Part shown: positions 1 through 5,675 of the stretch, in pieces
Numbering within the stretch: position 1 is the stretch's first letter
Layout: each line of letters opens with the position of its first letter
Assembly: GCA_023423235.1 (NCBI GenBank)
Contig: JAFAFY010000185.1
Span: forward strand, 1-8,812
Source: Pseudomonadota bacterium
Lineage (GTDB): Bacteria > Pseudomonadota > Gammaproteobacteria > Xanthomonadales > Xanthomonadaceae
Direction: 5' to 3'
DNA: 8,812 nt
Notes under the pieces: generated by a model
The model's input: the letters and a program-made list of their open reading frames with translations, nothing else
What the model was told of the DNA's origin: nothing
Database searches by the model: none
Position numbers and translations under genes: made by a program

Positions 1-380
1 CGGACATGGCGCTGATGCCCTGCCATGCGCTGTTCCAGTTCTACGTGGTCGACGGCAAGCTCAGCTGCCAGCTCTACCAGCGCAGCGGCGACATCTTCCT
101 CGGCGTGCCGTTCAACATCGCCAGCTACGCGCTGCTGACCCACATGGTGGCGCAGGTGACCGGCCTGGGCGTGGGCGACTTCGTGCACACCCTGGGCGAT
201 GCACACCTGTACTCGAACCACTTCGAGCAGGCGCGCGAACAGCTGGCGCGCACGCCGCGGGCGCTGCCGACACTGCGGCTCAACCCCGAGGTGCGCGATC
301 TGTTCGGCTTCCGCTTCGAGGACATCGCCATCGACGGCTACGACCCCGCGCCGGCGATCAAGGCGCCGGTCGCGGTCTGA
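1..380 (+). CDS. thyA: Thymidylate synthase, C-terminal part (5' end outside window)
   Basis: Methylates dUMP to dTMP in the cytoplasm using 5,10-methylene-tetrahydrofolate and releases dihydrofolate, which FolA recycles. About 125 C-terminal residues are visible, read in the frame beginning at base 3 and ending with TGA at 378-380. The active-site segment PCHALFQFYV is present; aligned from the C-terminus with the 264-residue E. coli enzyme its cysteine matches the catalytic Cys146. Also present are the phosphate-binding QRSGD (E. coli QRSCD, so the neighbouring cysteine is glycine here), PFNIASYALL with the dUMP-binding asparagine, HLYSNH with the ribose-contacting His and Tyr, and the typical ending GYDPxPxIKAPVAV. 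The ending is intact, so truncation is only due to the window edge. The ATG at base 6 is an internal methionine, not the start. It converges on the next gene with 24 nt between stops. Confidence 0.97.
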   Translation, partial: DMALMPCHALFQFYVVDGKLSCQLYQRSGDIFLGVPFNIASYALLTHMVAQVTGLGVGDFVHTLGDAHLYSNHFEQAREQLARTPRALPTLRLNPEVRDLFGFRFEDIAIDGYDPAPAIKAPVAV

Positions 381-397
381 GGCCGCAGCGCAACACC

Positions 398-416
398 GCG
401 CCGCTCAGCGCGGCGC
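398..416. terminator. GC-rich hairpin between convergent thyA and protease-like gene
   Basis: A perfect 7-bp inverted repeat, GCGCCGC (398-404) and GCGGCGC (410-416), with a 5-nt loop, begins 17 nt after the thyA stop. The loop contains the stop codon of the opposing gene (405-407). The position suits a bidirectional terminator for the two convergent genes, but there is no T tract on either side and such repeats arise easily in GC-rich DNA. The call as terminator is therefore tentative; the inverted repeat itself is certain. Confidence 0.3.
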
Positions 417-1397
417 CTGCGCGCGGCAGGTGATGCAGTCGAACCAGGCGGCCGCCTCGGGATAGTGCACGGTCATCACGAAGTGGCGCAGGGCGTTGCC
501 GCCCAGCGCGCCTTCCACCCGGGCATCCATCATGCTCGACATGAACCGGTGGAAGTTCGCGTCCGGCCGATGGGTGAACCACACCGGGCCGACGCGCCAG
601 CCGGCGATTTCGACCTCAGGCACCTCGATCATCGCCGCGCCGGTGCCGGTCTGCGCCGATTCGATGACGCGCCAGTCGGGATGGGCCTCGCGCCAGGCCT
701 GGAACAGATGGTCGGTGATCATGCTGGTGGCGCGCTGCGCCGGCATGCCGTCGTCGAGCGTCCGCAACGCGGCGGTGGTCAGGACGGTCATTGCGCCGGT
801 ATCGAGCAGCATCGGCAGGGTCCGGCCATCGACGATGACGTCGATGCGCGGGAAACTGGTTGACCGCCTGCCGTCGTCGCCGGTGGGAAATCCCAGCGCC
901 ACCCGGCGCATGTCCGCCGTGGGCCGCCAGTGCGGCGACTCGAGCCGCAGGCGTTCGCCCGGGTAATCCCAGGTCCAGACGCGGTCGGCGAACCAGGCCT
1001 GGCCCAGCATGCCGTCGTCCTCGCCCGTGCCCGGGAGCGGCGTGTTGTGCGCGGCGGCTGCGGGCATCACCGGCAGCCTGCCGTCCGCCGTGCCTGCCGG
1101 GTCGGGAATGCCGGACGCGTGCACGAAGTCCGGCAGGCGCGTATAGCCCGCCCCTTCGCCGAGTTCCGCGACAAGCCCGGCATCGCCCGGCTCGCTCGGC
1201 AGTCCGAGGCGTTCGACGGCATCCTGTTTCAGGAACAGGCCGCCACCGGTGTCGGTGTAGAGCCGCAGGCGGCGCGTGCCGTCGCCGGGTTGCAGGTAGA
1301 CCAGGTCCGCCTCGAACCGCGCAGGCAGGTCCCGGGGGATTGCATCGGGCGCGGAACCCAGGCCGATCAGCAGAAGGAAGGCGGCTTGCGGTGCCAT
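405..1397 (-). CDS. Two-lobed retropepsin-like aspartic protease homologue with two DTG motifs
   Basis: A 330-residue protein that appears to contain two retropepsin-like units. Unit 1 (about residues 30-155) has YTDTGGG with Asp49, then GMLGQAWF followed by WTWDYPGERLRL. Unit 2 (about 180-320) has MLLDTGAMTVLT with Asp199, then GALGGNALRHF followed by VHYPEAAAWF. In each unit the order DTG, hydrophobic-Gly element, then a DY/HY-P strand matches bacterial gag/aspartyl-protease-like domains, so both catalytic aspartates could come from one chain, as in pepsin. A short hydrophobic N-terminus (residues 5-15) could be a signal peptide, but it has no basic residue; a CxxC pair (321, 324) lies near the C-terminus. 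The ATG at 1397 is the only usual start before the in-frame stop at 1464-1466; a clear Shine-Dalgarno is missing. Substrate and location are unknown. Family assignment is from motifs only. Confidence 0.75.
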   Translation of the reverse strand: MAPQAAFLLLIGLGSAPDAIPRDLPARFEADLVYLQPGDGTRRLRLYTDTGGGLFLKQDAVERLGLPSEPGDAGLVAELGEGAGYTRLPDFVHASGIPDPAGTADGRLPVMPAAAAHNTPLPGTGEDDGMLGQAWFADRVWTWDYPGERLRLESPHWRPTADMRRVALGFPTGDDGRRSTSFPRIDVIVDGRTLPMLLDTGAMTVLTTAALRTLDDGMPAQRATSMITDHLFQAWREAHPDWRVIESAQTGTGAAMIEVPEVEIAGWRVGPVWFTHRPDANFHRFMSSMMDARVEGALGGNALRHFVMTVHYPEAAAWFDCITCRAQAPR

Positions 1398-1468
1398 GTC
1401 GGGTTCCGGAAGATGGACGCCTCGATGTTCGCAGCGGCGCCGGCACCGCGCATGCCGCCAAAGTCACC
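1398..1468. promoter_or_regulatory. Divergent intergenic region between protease-like gene and folA
   Basis: These 71 bp separate the divergent starts at 1397 (- strand) and 1469 (+ strand), so promoters for both genes are expected here or just inside the opposite gene. I found no convincing -35/-10 pair on either strand, and the stretch is too GC-rich to support a prediction. No riboswitch-like or operator-like palindrome stands out. The call rests on gene layout alone. Confidence 0.35.
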
Positions 1469-2017
1469 ATGACCAATCTCACCCTCGTCGCGGCGCTGGA
1501 CCGCAATCGCGCGATCGGCCGCGACAATGCGCTGCTGTGGCACCTGCCCGACGACCTCAAGCGCTTCAAGGCGCTGACTGTGGGCAAACCGGTGCTGATG
1601 GGCCGCAAGACGGCCGAATCGCTGGGGCGCGCATTGCCGGGACGCCGCAACCTGGTACTGACACGCTCGGGCCGGGTGCCGTTCGCCGGGATGGAGGCCG
1701 TGCCCTCGCTCGACGCGGCGTGTGCGATCGCCGCAGCCGACGGAGCGGACGAGCTGTGCGTGATCGGCGGCGGCGAGGTCTATGCGCTGGCGTTGCCGCG
1801 TGCGTCGCGCCTGCACCTGACCCATGTCGAGGCCGAGGTGCCGGACGCCGATGCCTGGTTCCCGCCATTCGACGCGGCGCAATGGACGCCGGTCGCGCGC
1901 ACCTGCCATGCGGTCGATGCACGGCACGCGCACGCATTTGCGTTCGTCGATTACCTGCCGGCCGACAGCGACGCGGCCCGTACCGTGCCCGGGGAGGCCG
2001 GCAGCACCGGCCGGTAG
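1469..2017 (+). CDS. folA: Dihydrofolate reductase with extended C-terminal tail
   Basis: Reduces dihydrofolate to tetrahydrofolate with NADPH in the cytoplasm; this is the target of trimethoprim. The protein has 182 residues against 159 in E. coli. Visible elements: N-terminal strand LTLVAALDRNRAIGRDNALLWHLP, with the Met20-loop region; LPDDLKRFK, where Asp29 matches catalytic Asp27; GRKTAESLGRALPGRRNLVLTR (44-66), the NADPH-binding loop; VIGGGEVYALAL (98-109), the glycine motif. The fold should end near FAFVDYLP (residue 164); the remaining 18 or so residues are a polar tail with no counterpart in E. coli and lie entirely where the gene overlaps the DUF1287 gene on the other strand. The start was chosen because MTNLTLVAAL aligns with the usual N-terminus, although the ribosome binding site is weak. 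The position next to the apaGH cluster matches E. coli. Confidence 0.96.
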   Translation: MTNLTLVAALDRNRAIGRDNALLWHLPDDLKRFKALTVGKPVLMGRKTAESLGRALPGRRNLVLTRSGRVPFAGMEAVPSLDAACAIAAADGADELCVIGGGEVYALALPRASRLHLTHVEAEVPDADAWFPPFDAAQWTPVARTCHAVDARHAHAFAFVDYLPADSDAARTVPGEAGSTGR

Positions 2018-2586
2018 TGGCCGATGACGCGCCAGGCCAGCAGCACGTTCTCCTCGCGCGTGCCGCGGGCGATGTTGTGCAGCACCAGTGGCGTGCCGTC
2101 GGCGGCCTTGCGGTCGGAGACGATGCCGATGTGCAGCAGGCTGTTGTCGAGGCGCCAGGCGACGATGTCGCCGGCGCGGTAGTCGCCGCGCGCCTGCGGC
2201 AGCGGCTGCGACCAGCCCTGGCGCGTGAACCAGGTCATCTGGTTGGGCACGCGGCGATGGTCGATGTGGCGATCGGCCGCAAGATGCCGCCACTGCTGCG
2301 GATACACGTCCGGATGTGCGCGTTTGTCGTCATGGATGCGCTGCTGCAGGTCGATGCCGTGCACGCGCAGCGCGCGGACCACGACATCGGTGCAGACGCC
2401 GCGGTCGGCGGCGACATCGCCGCCGGGATAGTCCAGGCGCACATAGGCCGGGTCGTAGCGGAGGGTGACACCGACCTGGCGCCGCGCGGCGTCGGCCAGC
2501 GGATGCGCGGTCGCGACGGCCGGCAGCAACAGCCACAGCAGCGCGAGACATGCGCCCAGGCGGCGAGCCTGCCGCATGCGGCTCAT
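1951..2586 (-). CDS. Secreted DUF1287-family protein, possible cysteine hydrolase
   Basis: A 211-residue protein with a clear signal peptide: basic MSRMRQARR, hydrophobic core at 11-24 and likely cleavage after Ala-Thr-Ala (25-27), so it should be periplasmic or outside the cell. The mature part resembles DUF1287 proteins, a family of unproven activity that I link to E. coli YijF from memory. RGVCTDVVVRALR (62-74) holds a conserved-looking Cys65, YRAGDIVAWRL precedes NSLLHIGIVSDRK with His152, and VLHNIARGT follows with His170/Asn171. The order Cys, then DIV, then His-Ile-Gly-Ile resembles NlpC/P60 and CHAP cell-wall hydrolases; a peptidase or amidase role is inference. Its start overlaps the apaH stop in ATGA (2583-2586), so it is probably the last gene of the operon. 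The last 22 residues, after GHYRP, lie over the 3' end of folA. Confidence 0.85.
   Translation of the reverse strand: MSRMRQARRLGACLALLWLLLPAVATAHPLADAARRQVGVTLRYDPAYVRLDYPGGDVAADRGVCTDVVVRALRVHGIDLQQRIHDDKRAHPDVYPQQWRHLAADRHIDHRRVPNQMTWFTRQGWSQPLPQARGDYRAGDIVAWRLDNSLLHIGIVSDRKAADGTPLVLHNIARGTREENVLLAWRVIGHYRPVLPASPGTVRAASLSAGR
1996..2012. other. Perfect 6-bp GC hairpin at the folA/DUF1287 convergent ends
   Basis: GGCCGG (1996-2001) and CCGGCC (2007-2012) form a perfect inverted repeat around the 5-nt loop CAGCA, three bases before the folA stop codon and inside the coding tail of the opposite gene. It is the only strong hairpin I noticed where the two convergent transcription units meet, so it might help end transcription, but it has no T tract and lies inside both coding regions. 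A chance repeat in GC-rich DNA is equally likely. Confidence 0.25.
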
Positions 2587-3419
2587 TTTTCCGGCGGTGG
2601 CACGTCGCGTCCGGGCACCTGCACGATGCGCAGCGTGTCCGCGTCGAGCTGCAGCGCAGTCAGCTTGCCGCCCCAGACCGCGCCGGTGTCGAGCGCGTGC
2701 ACACCCATGCCGATGAACAGGCCGAGGGTGGACCAGTGCCCGCAGACGATCTTCAGGTCGCGCTCGGCGCGGCCGGGTACCTCGAACCAGGGATACAGGC
2801 CGGCCTGCTGGGTGCCGGGCGCGCCCTTTTCCTCGAAGGCGATGCGCCCACGCGGCGCGCAGTAACGCATGCGCGTGAACAGGTTGATGATCGCGCGGTC
2901 GCGGTCGGGACCGGTCAGTCGCGGCGACCACGCCGGGCGGTCGCCGTACATGTTCTTGAGCAGCTTGCGATAGCCGTTGCCGCGCAGCTTGCGCTCGATC
3001 TCGGCGGCGTGCTGTTCGGCGAGCTGCGTGGTCCACTGCGGGGCGAGCCCGGCATGCAGCATCATCCAGCCCAGCGCGCGGTCGACATGCAGCAGCGGGC
3101 AGCCGCGCAGCCAGTCCAGCAGCACGTCGCGATCGGGCGCGAACAGCACCCCGCGCAGGTCGGCGTTGACCTTGCGCTGGTCTTCCTCGCGGCGCTCGGC
3201 GATCGCCAGCAGCGACAGGTCGTGGTTGCCGAGCACGCTGACCACGTTCTCGCGCAGCGAATGCACCAGCCGCAGCGTCTCCACCGACTGGCCGCCGCGG
3301 TTGACCAGGTCGCCGCAGAACCACAGGCGGTCGTGCGCGGGATCGAAGCGGATCGCCTCGAGCAGCCGCTGCGTGGCGTCGTAGCAGCCCTGCAGGTCGC
3401 CGATTGCCCAGATCGCCAT
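2583..3419 (-). CDS. apaH: Bis(5'-nucleosyl)-tetraphosphatase, symmetrical (ApaH)
   Basis: Splits Ap4A and related dinucleoside polyphosphates symmetrically into two ADP, and in E. coli also removes Np4-type caps from RNA; cytoplasmic. The 278 residues match the usual length (about 280). PPP-family metallophosphatase motifs are in order: GDLQGCYD (7-14), GDLVNRGG (36-43), GNHDLSLL (64-71), LHAGLAPQW (121-129) and CGHWSTLG (226-233). ApaH-specific stretches are KNMYGDRPAWSP (155-166), NLFTRMRYC and HALDTGAVWGGKLTAL. The first motif has Gln10 where E. coli has the metal-binding His (GDVHG); I recall the Gln form in Pseudomonas and Xanthomonas ApaH too, so it is probably a normal variant. The start codon shares one base with the apaG stop (TGATG), which suggests translational coupling; the stop overlaps the next gene. 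Confidence 0.96.
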   Translation of the reverse strand: MAIWAIGDLQGCYDATQRLLEAIRFDPAHDRLWFCGDLVNRGGQSVETLRLVHSLRENVVSVLGNHDLSLLAIAERREEDQRKVNADLRGVLFAPDRDVLLDWLRGCPLLHVDRALGWMMLHAGLAPQWTTQLAEQHAAEIERKLRGNGYRKLLKNMYGDRPAWSPRLTGPDRDRAIINLFTRMRYCAPRGRIAFEEKGAPGTQQAGLYPWFEVPGRAERDLKIVCGHWSTLGLFIGMGVHALDTGAVWGGKLTALQLDADTLRIVQVPGRDVPPPEK

Positions 3420-3802
3420 CAGTGCAGGGTTCTTGGGATCGACAGCGTGAACGGCGGGATCGGCGCCTCGAAGTGCGCGCCGTCGTCGCCCAGCATGTCG
3501 TAGCTGCCCTGCATGGTGCCGACCGCGGTCTCGAGCACCGCGCCGGAGGTGTAGGTGAACGCCTCGCCAGGCTCGAGCCGCGGCTGCTCGCCGACCACGC
3601 CCTCGCCGCGGACTTCCTCGACCTTGCCGTTGGCGTCGGTGATGATCCAGTGGCGCGCGACCAGCTGCGCCGGCCGTTGCCCGAGGTTGCGGATGCGGAT
3701 GGTGTAGGCGAACACGTAGCGATCGTCGTCCGGCACCGATTCGTCATCGAGGAAACGGGTGGCGATCTGGATTTCCAGCGTGTAGTCGGCGGTCTCGTCC
3801 AT
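3419..3802 (-). CDS. apaG: ApaG domain protein (Co2+/Mg2+ efflux-associated family)
   Basis: A 127-residue single-domain protein, about the length of E. coli ApaG (125). The family has a fibronectin-III-like beta fold; its exact function is not settled. It was linked to cobalt resistance and magnesium efflux in enterobacteria, and the same domain occurs in some F-box proteins of eukaryotes. Typical blocks are visible: YVFAYTIRIRNLG (29-41), RHWIITDANGKVEEVRGEGVVGEQP split over 50-74, LEPGEAFTYTSGAVLET (76-92), GTMQGSYDM (95-103) and IPPFTLSIP (115-123). The ATG at 3802 gives the expected N-terminus (a short leader before the first strand), but no Shine-Dalgarno precedes it. It lies 37 nt after ksgA and its stop overlaps the apaH start by one base, the same coupling as in E. 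coli. Confidence 0.96.
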   Translation of the reverse strand: MDETADYTLEIQIATRFLDDESVPDDDRYVFAYTIRIRNLGQRPAQLVARHWIITDANGKVEEVRGEGVVGEQPRLEPGEAFTYTSGAVLETAVGTMQGSYDMLGDDGAHFEAPIPPFTLSIPRTLH

Positions 3803-3839
3803 GTGTTGCCAGTGTAAACGCAGCGGGTGAATGCTTCGA
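3803..3839 (-). promoter_or_regulatory. 37-nt ksgA-apaG gap with a weak -10-like element
   Basis: This is the only real gap in the operon. On the - strand it contains TACACT (3811-3816), four of six matches to the sigma-70 -10 box, eight bases before the apaG start; the best -35 candidate at 17-bp spacing, TCGAAG (3834-3839), matches only three of six. No Shine-Dalgarno lies before apaG. It could be an internal promoter giving a nearly leaderless apaG-apaH transcript, but the evidence is weak. Confidence 0.2.
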
Positions 3840-4667
3840 CTACGCCGCCGGCGCCTGGTTGGCCAGGCGCACGAAATCGGCGACCGCCAGCTGCTCGGCG
3901 CGCTGCTGTGGATCGATGCCGGCGGCGCGGATCGTGGCCTCGTCGCAGACCGTCCCCAGCGCGTTGCGCAGGGTCTTGCGGCGCTGCCCGAACGCGGCGC
4001 GCACGATGTCGGCGAAACGCCCGGGATCGTCGATGCCGACCGTCTCCGGCGCGCGCGGACGCAGCCGCACCACCGCCGAATCGACTTTCGGCGGCGGCTT
4101 GAAGGCGCCGGGACCTACGGCGAACAGCGCGGTGACTTCGCACCAGGCCTGCAGCATCACGCTCAGGCGCCCGTAGACCTTGCTGCCGGGACCGGCGGCC
4201 ATGCGCTCGACGACTTCCTTCTGCAGCATGAAGTGCATGTCGGTGATGACCGCCGCGTGCGCCAGCGCGTGGAACAGGATCGGCGAGGACAGGTTGTAGG
4301 GCAGGTTGCCCACGAGCCGGATCGGCGTGCCGGCGGCCAGTGCGGTCAGGTCGACGTCGAGCACATTGGCGTGCACCAGGGTGAGTTGCCCGTGCGCGGC
4401 GGCCTGGGTGGACAGCGGCGCCAGCAGGTCGCGGTCGAACTCGATGGCGGTCAGCGCGCCGTGGCGATCGAGCAGCGGGAAGGTCAGCGCGCCCTGGCCG
4501 GGGCCGATCTCGACCAGATGCTCGCCGGGTTTGGGGGCGATCGCCAGCACGATGCGGTCGATGACGCCGCGCTCGTGCAGGAAATTCTGGCCCAGCGACT
4601 TCTTCGGCGGCTCGCTGAAGCGCTCGGTTGAGGGCGCATGGCGCGGGCGCAGCGGCGCACGGCTCAT
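3840..4667 (-). CDS. rsmA: 16S rRNA adenine(1518/1519)-N6-dimethyltransferase KsgA
   Basis: Transfers four methyl groups from S-adenosylmethionine to two adjacent adenines in the 3' helix of 16S rRNA and acts late in assembly of the small subunit; loss gives kasugamycin resistance. The 275 residues fit the family (E. coli 273). Motifs: KKSLGQNFL (22-30), the hallmark N-terminus; EIGPGQGALT (53-62), SAM binding; AIEFDRDL (74-81) with the ribose-binding acidic residue; NLPYNLSSPI (121-130), the catalytic NLPY; MLQKEVVERM (147-156); AFKPPPKVDSAVV (188-200); FGQRRKTLRNAL (226-237). The ATG at 4667 overlaps the pdxA stop as ATGA (4664-4667), and the roughly 20 residues before KKSLGQNF are not conserved, as is common. 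A 37-nt gap separates it from apaG. Confidence 0.97.
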   Translation of the reverse strand: MSRAPLRPRHAPSTERFSEPPKKSLGQNFLHERGVIDRIVLAIAPKPGEHLVEIGPGQGALTFPLLDRHGALTAIEFDRDLLAPLSTQAAAHGQLTLVHANVLDVDLTALAAGTPIRLVGNLPYNLSSPILFHALAHAAVITDMHFMLQKEVVERMAAGPGSKVYGRLSVMLQAWCEVTALFAVGPGAFKPPPKVDSAVVRLRPRAPETVGIDDPGRFADIVRAAFGQRRKTLRNALGTVCDEATIRAAGIDPQQRAEQLAVADFVRLANQAPAA

Positions 4668-5674
4668 CGCGCGGCCCCGGGTGCGTCCTGGCCCTGCGCG
4701 CGCTGCATGCGCTGCGCGGCCAGCCGGGTGCATTGGTCGATGGCCGCGAACAGGCTCGACGGGTCGGCGTGGCCGCTGCCCGCCAGGTCCAGCGCGGTGC
4801 CGTGGTCGACCGCGACCCGCGGGTAGGGCAGGCCGAGGGTGAGGTTCACCGCGGATTCGAAACCGCTGTACTTGAGCACCGGCAGGCCCTGGTCGTGGTA
4901 CATCGCCAGCACCGCGTCGATGCCGGCCAGCTGCGCAGGCAGGAACGCGGTATCGGCCGGCAGTGGACCGGCCAGCTGCAGCCCGGCCTCGCGCAGGCGC
5001 GCAAGCAGCGGCGCGATGATCGTGTTCTCCTCGTCGCCGAGGTGCCCGTTCTCGCCGGCATGCGGGTTGAGCCCGAGGACCGAGATGGCGGGCGCATCGA
5101 TCCCGAAATCCTCGCGCAGGGCGCGATCGAGGATGCCGATCACGCGCTCGAGCAGCGGCGCGGTGATCGCATCGGGCACCGCGCGCAATGGCAGGTGGGT
5201 GGTTGCCAGCGCTACGCGCAGGGTGGGATTGGCCAGCATCATCACCACTTCGCAGCCGGCATCGTCTGCCAGCAGTTCGGTGGTGCCGGAGTAGGCGATG
5301 CCGCCGGCGTTGATCGCCGCCTTGTGCACCGGACCGGTGACCATGCCGTCGAAGCGGCCCTGGCGGCAGCCCGCAGCGGCGTGCAGCAGGCCGTCGATGA
5401 TGCTGGGGGCGTTCTCGGGCGCAGGCGTGCCGAAGTCCGGCAGGCGCGCATGCGGCAGTTCGATCAGGCGCAGGCTGCCGGGCGGGGTCTCGCCGGTCTC
5501 GGCACCGACCAGGGTCAGTGGCAGGTCGATCGCGGCGGCCGCGCGTTGCAGCGTGGCCGCATCGCCGATCGCGACCAGATCGGCGTCCCATTCGCGCCAT
5601 GCGGCGCGGACACACAGTTCGGGGCCGACGCCGGCCGGTTCGCCCGGGACCAGCGCCAGCCTGGGACGCGGCAT
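4664..5674 (-). CDS. pdxA: 4-hydroxythreonine-4-phosphate dehydrogenase PdxA
   Basis: Oxidises 4-phosphohydroxy-L-threonine with NAD(P)+; the product decarboxylates to 3-amino-2-oxopropyl phosphate, which PdxJ condenses to pyridoxine phosphate. Cytoplasmic, vitamin B6 pathway. The 336 residues fit the family (E. coli 329). Motifs: PGEPAGVGPEL (10-20); MVTGPVHKAAIN (111-122); metal ligands His160 (ATTHLPLR), His205 (GLNPHAGENG) and His260 (MYHDQGLP); Lys268, Asn277 and Arg286 at the expected substrate positions; and DHGTALDLAGSGHADPSS (290-307). One substrate-contact position differs: E. coli has GHTE (His136-Thr137), here GTTE (130-133) with Thr131. The start at 5674 is supported by GGAGG five bases upstream. 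One base separates it from the surA stop; the 3' end overlaps ksgA. Confidence 0.96.
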   Translation of the reverse strand: MPRPRLALVPGEPAGVGPELCVRAAWREWDADLVAIGDAATLQRAAAAIDLPLTLVGAETGETPPGSLRLIELPHARLPDFGTPAPENAPSIIDGLLHAAAGCRQGRFDGMVTGPVHKAAINAGGIAYSGTTELLADDAGCEVVMMLANPTLRVALATTHLPLRAVPDAITAPLLERVIGILDRALREDFGIDAPAISVLGLNPHAGENGHLGDEENTIIAPLLARLREAGLQLAGPLPADTAFLPAQLAGIDAVLAMYHDQGLPVLKYSGFESAVNLTLGLPYPRVAVDHGTALDLAGSGHADPSSLFAAIDQCTRLAAQRMQRAQGQDAPGAAR

Positions 5675-5675
5675 G

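Noticed and set aside
616..1650. A 344-codon - strand frame overlapping the double-DTG gene and folA
   Set aside because: It is very rich in Arg, Pro and Ala with no motif, while the overlapping frame shows two DTG units and the folA frame is certain.
1396..2865. A 489-codon + strand frame through folA, the DUF1287 gene and apaH
   Set aside because: It covers three recognised genes in another frame, and its content is low-complexity Arg/Ala/Gly sequence.
1951..4143. A 730-codon open frame on the - strand across ksgA, apaG, apaH and the DUF1287 gene
   Set aside because: Only its last 211 codons are a real gene. The upstream part is Arg/Ala-rich, lies out of frame over three well-recognised genes and is open only because stop codons are rare in GC-rich DNA.
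1131..5450. Short repeated string GTCCGGCAGGCGCG near 1130 and near 5437
   Set aside because: Both copies lie inside unrelated coding genes, and a match of about 14 bases in two GC-rich genes does not show a mobile or regulatory repeat.
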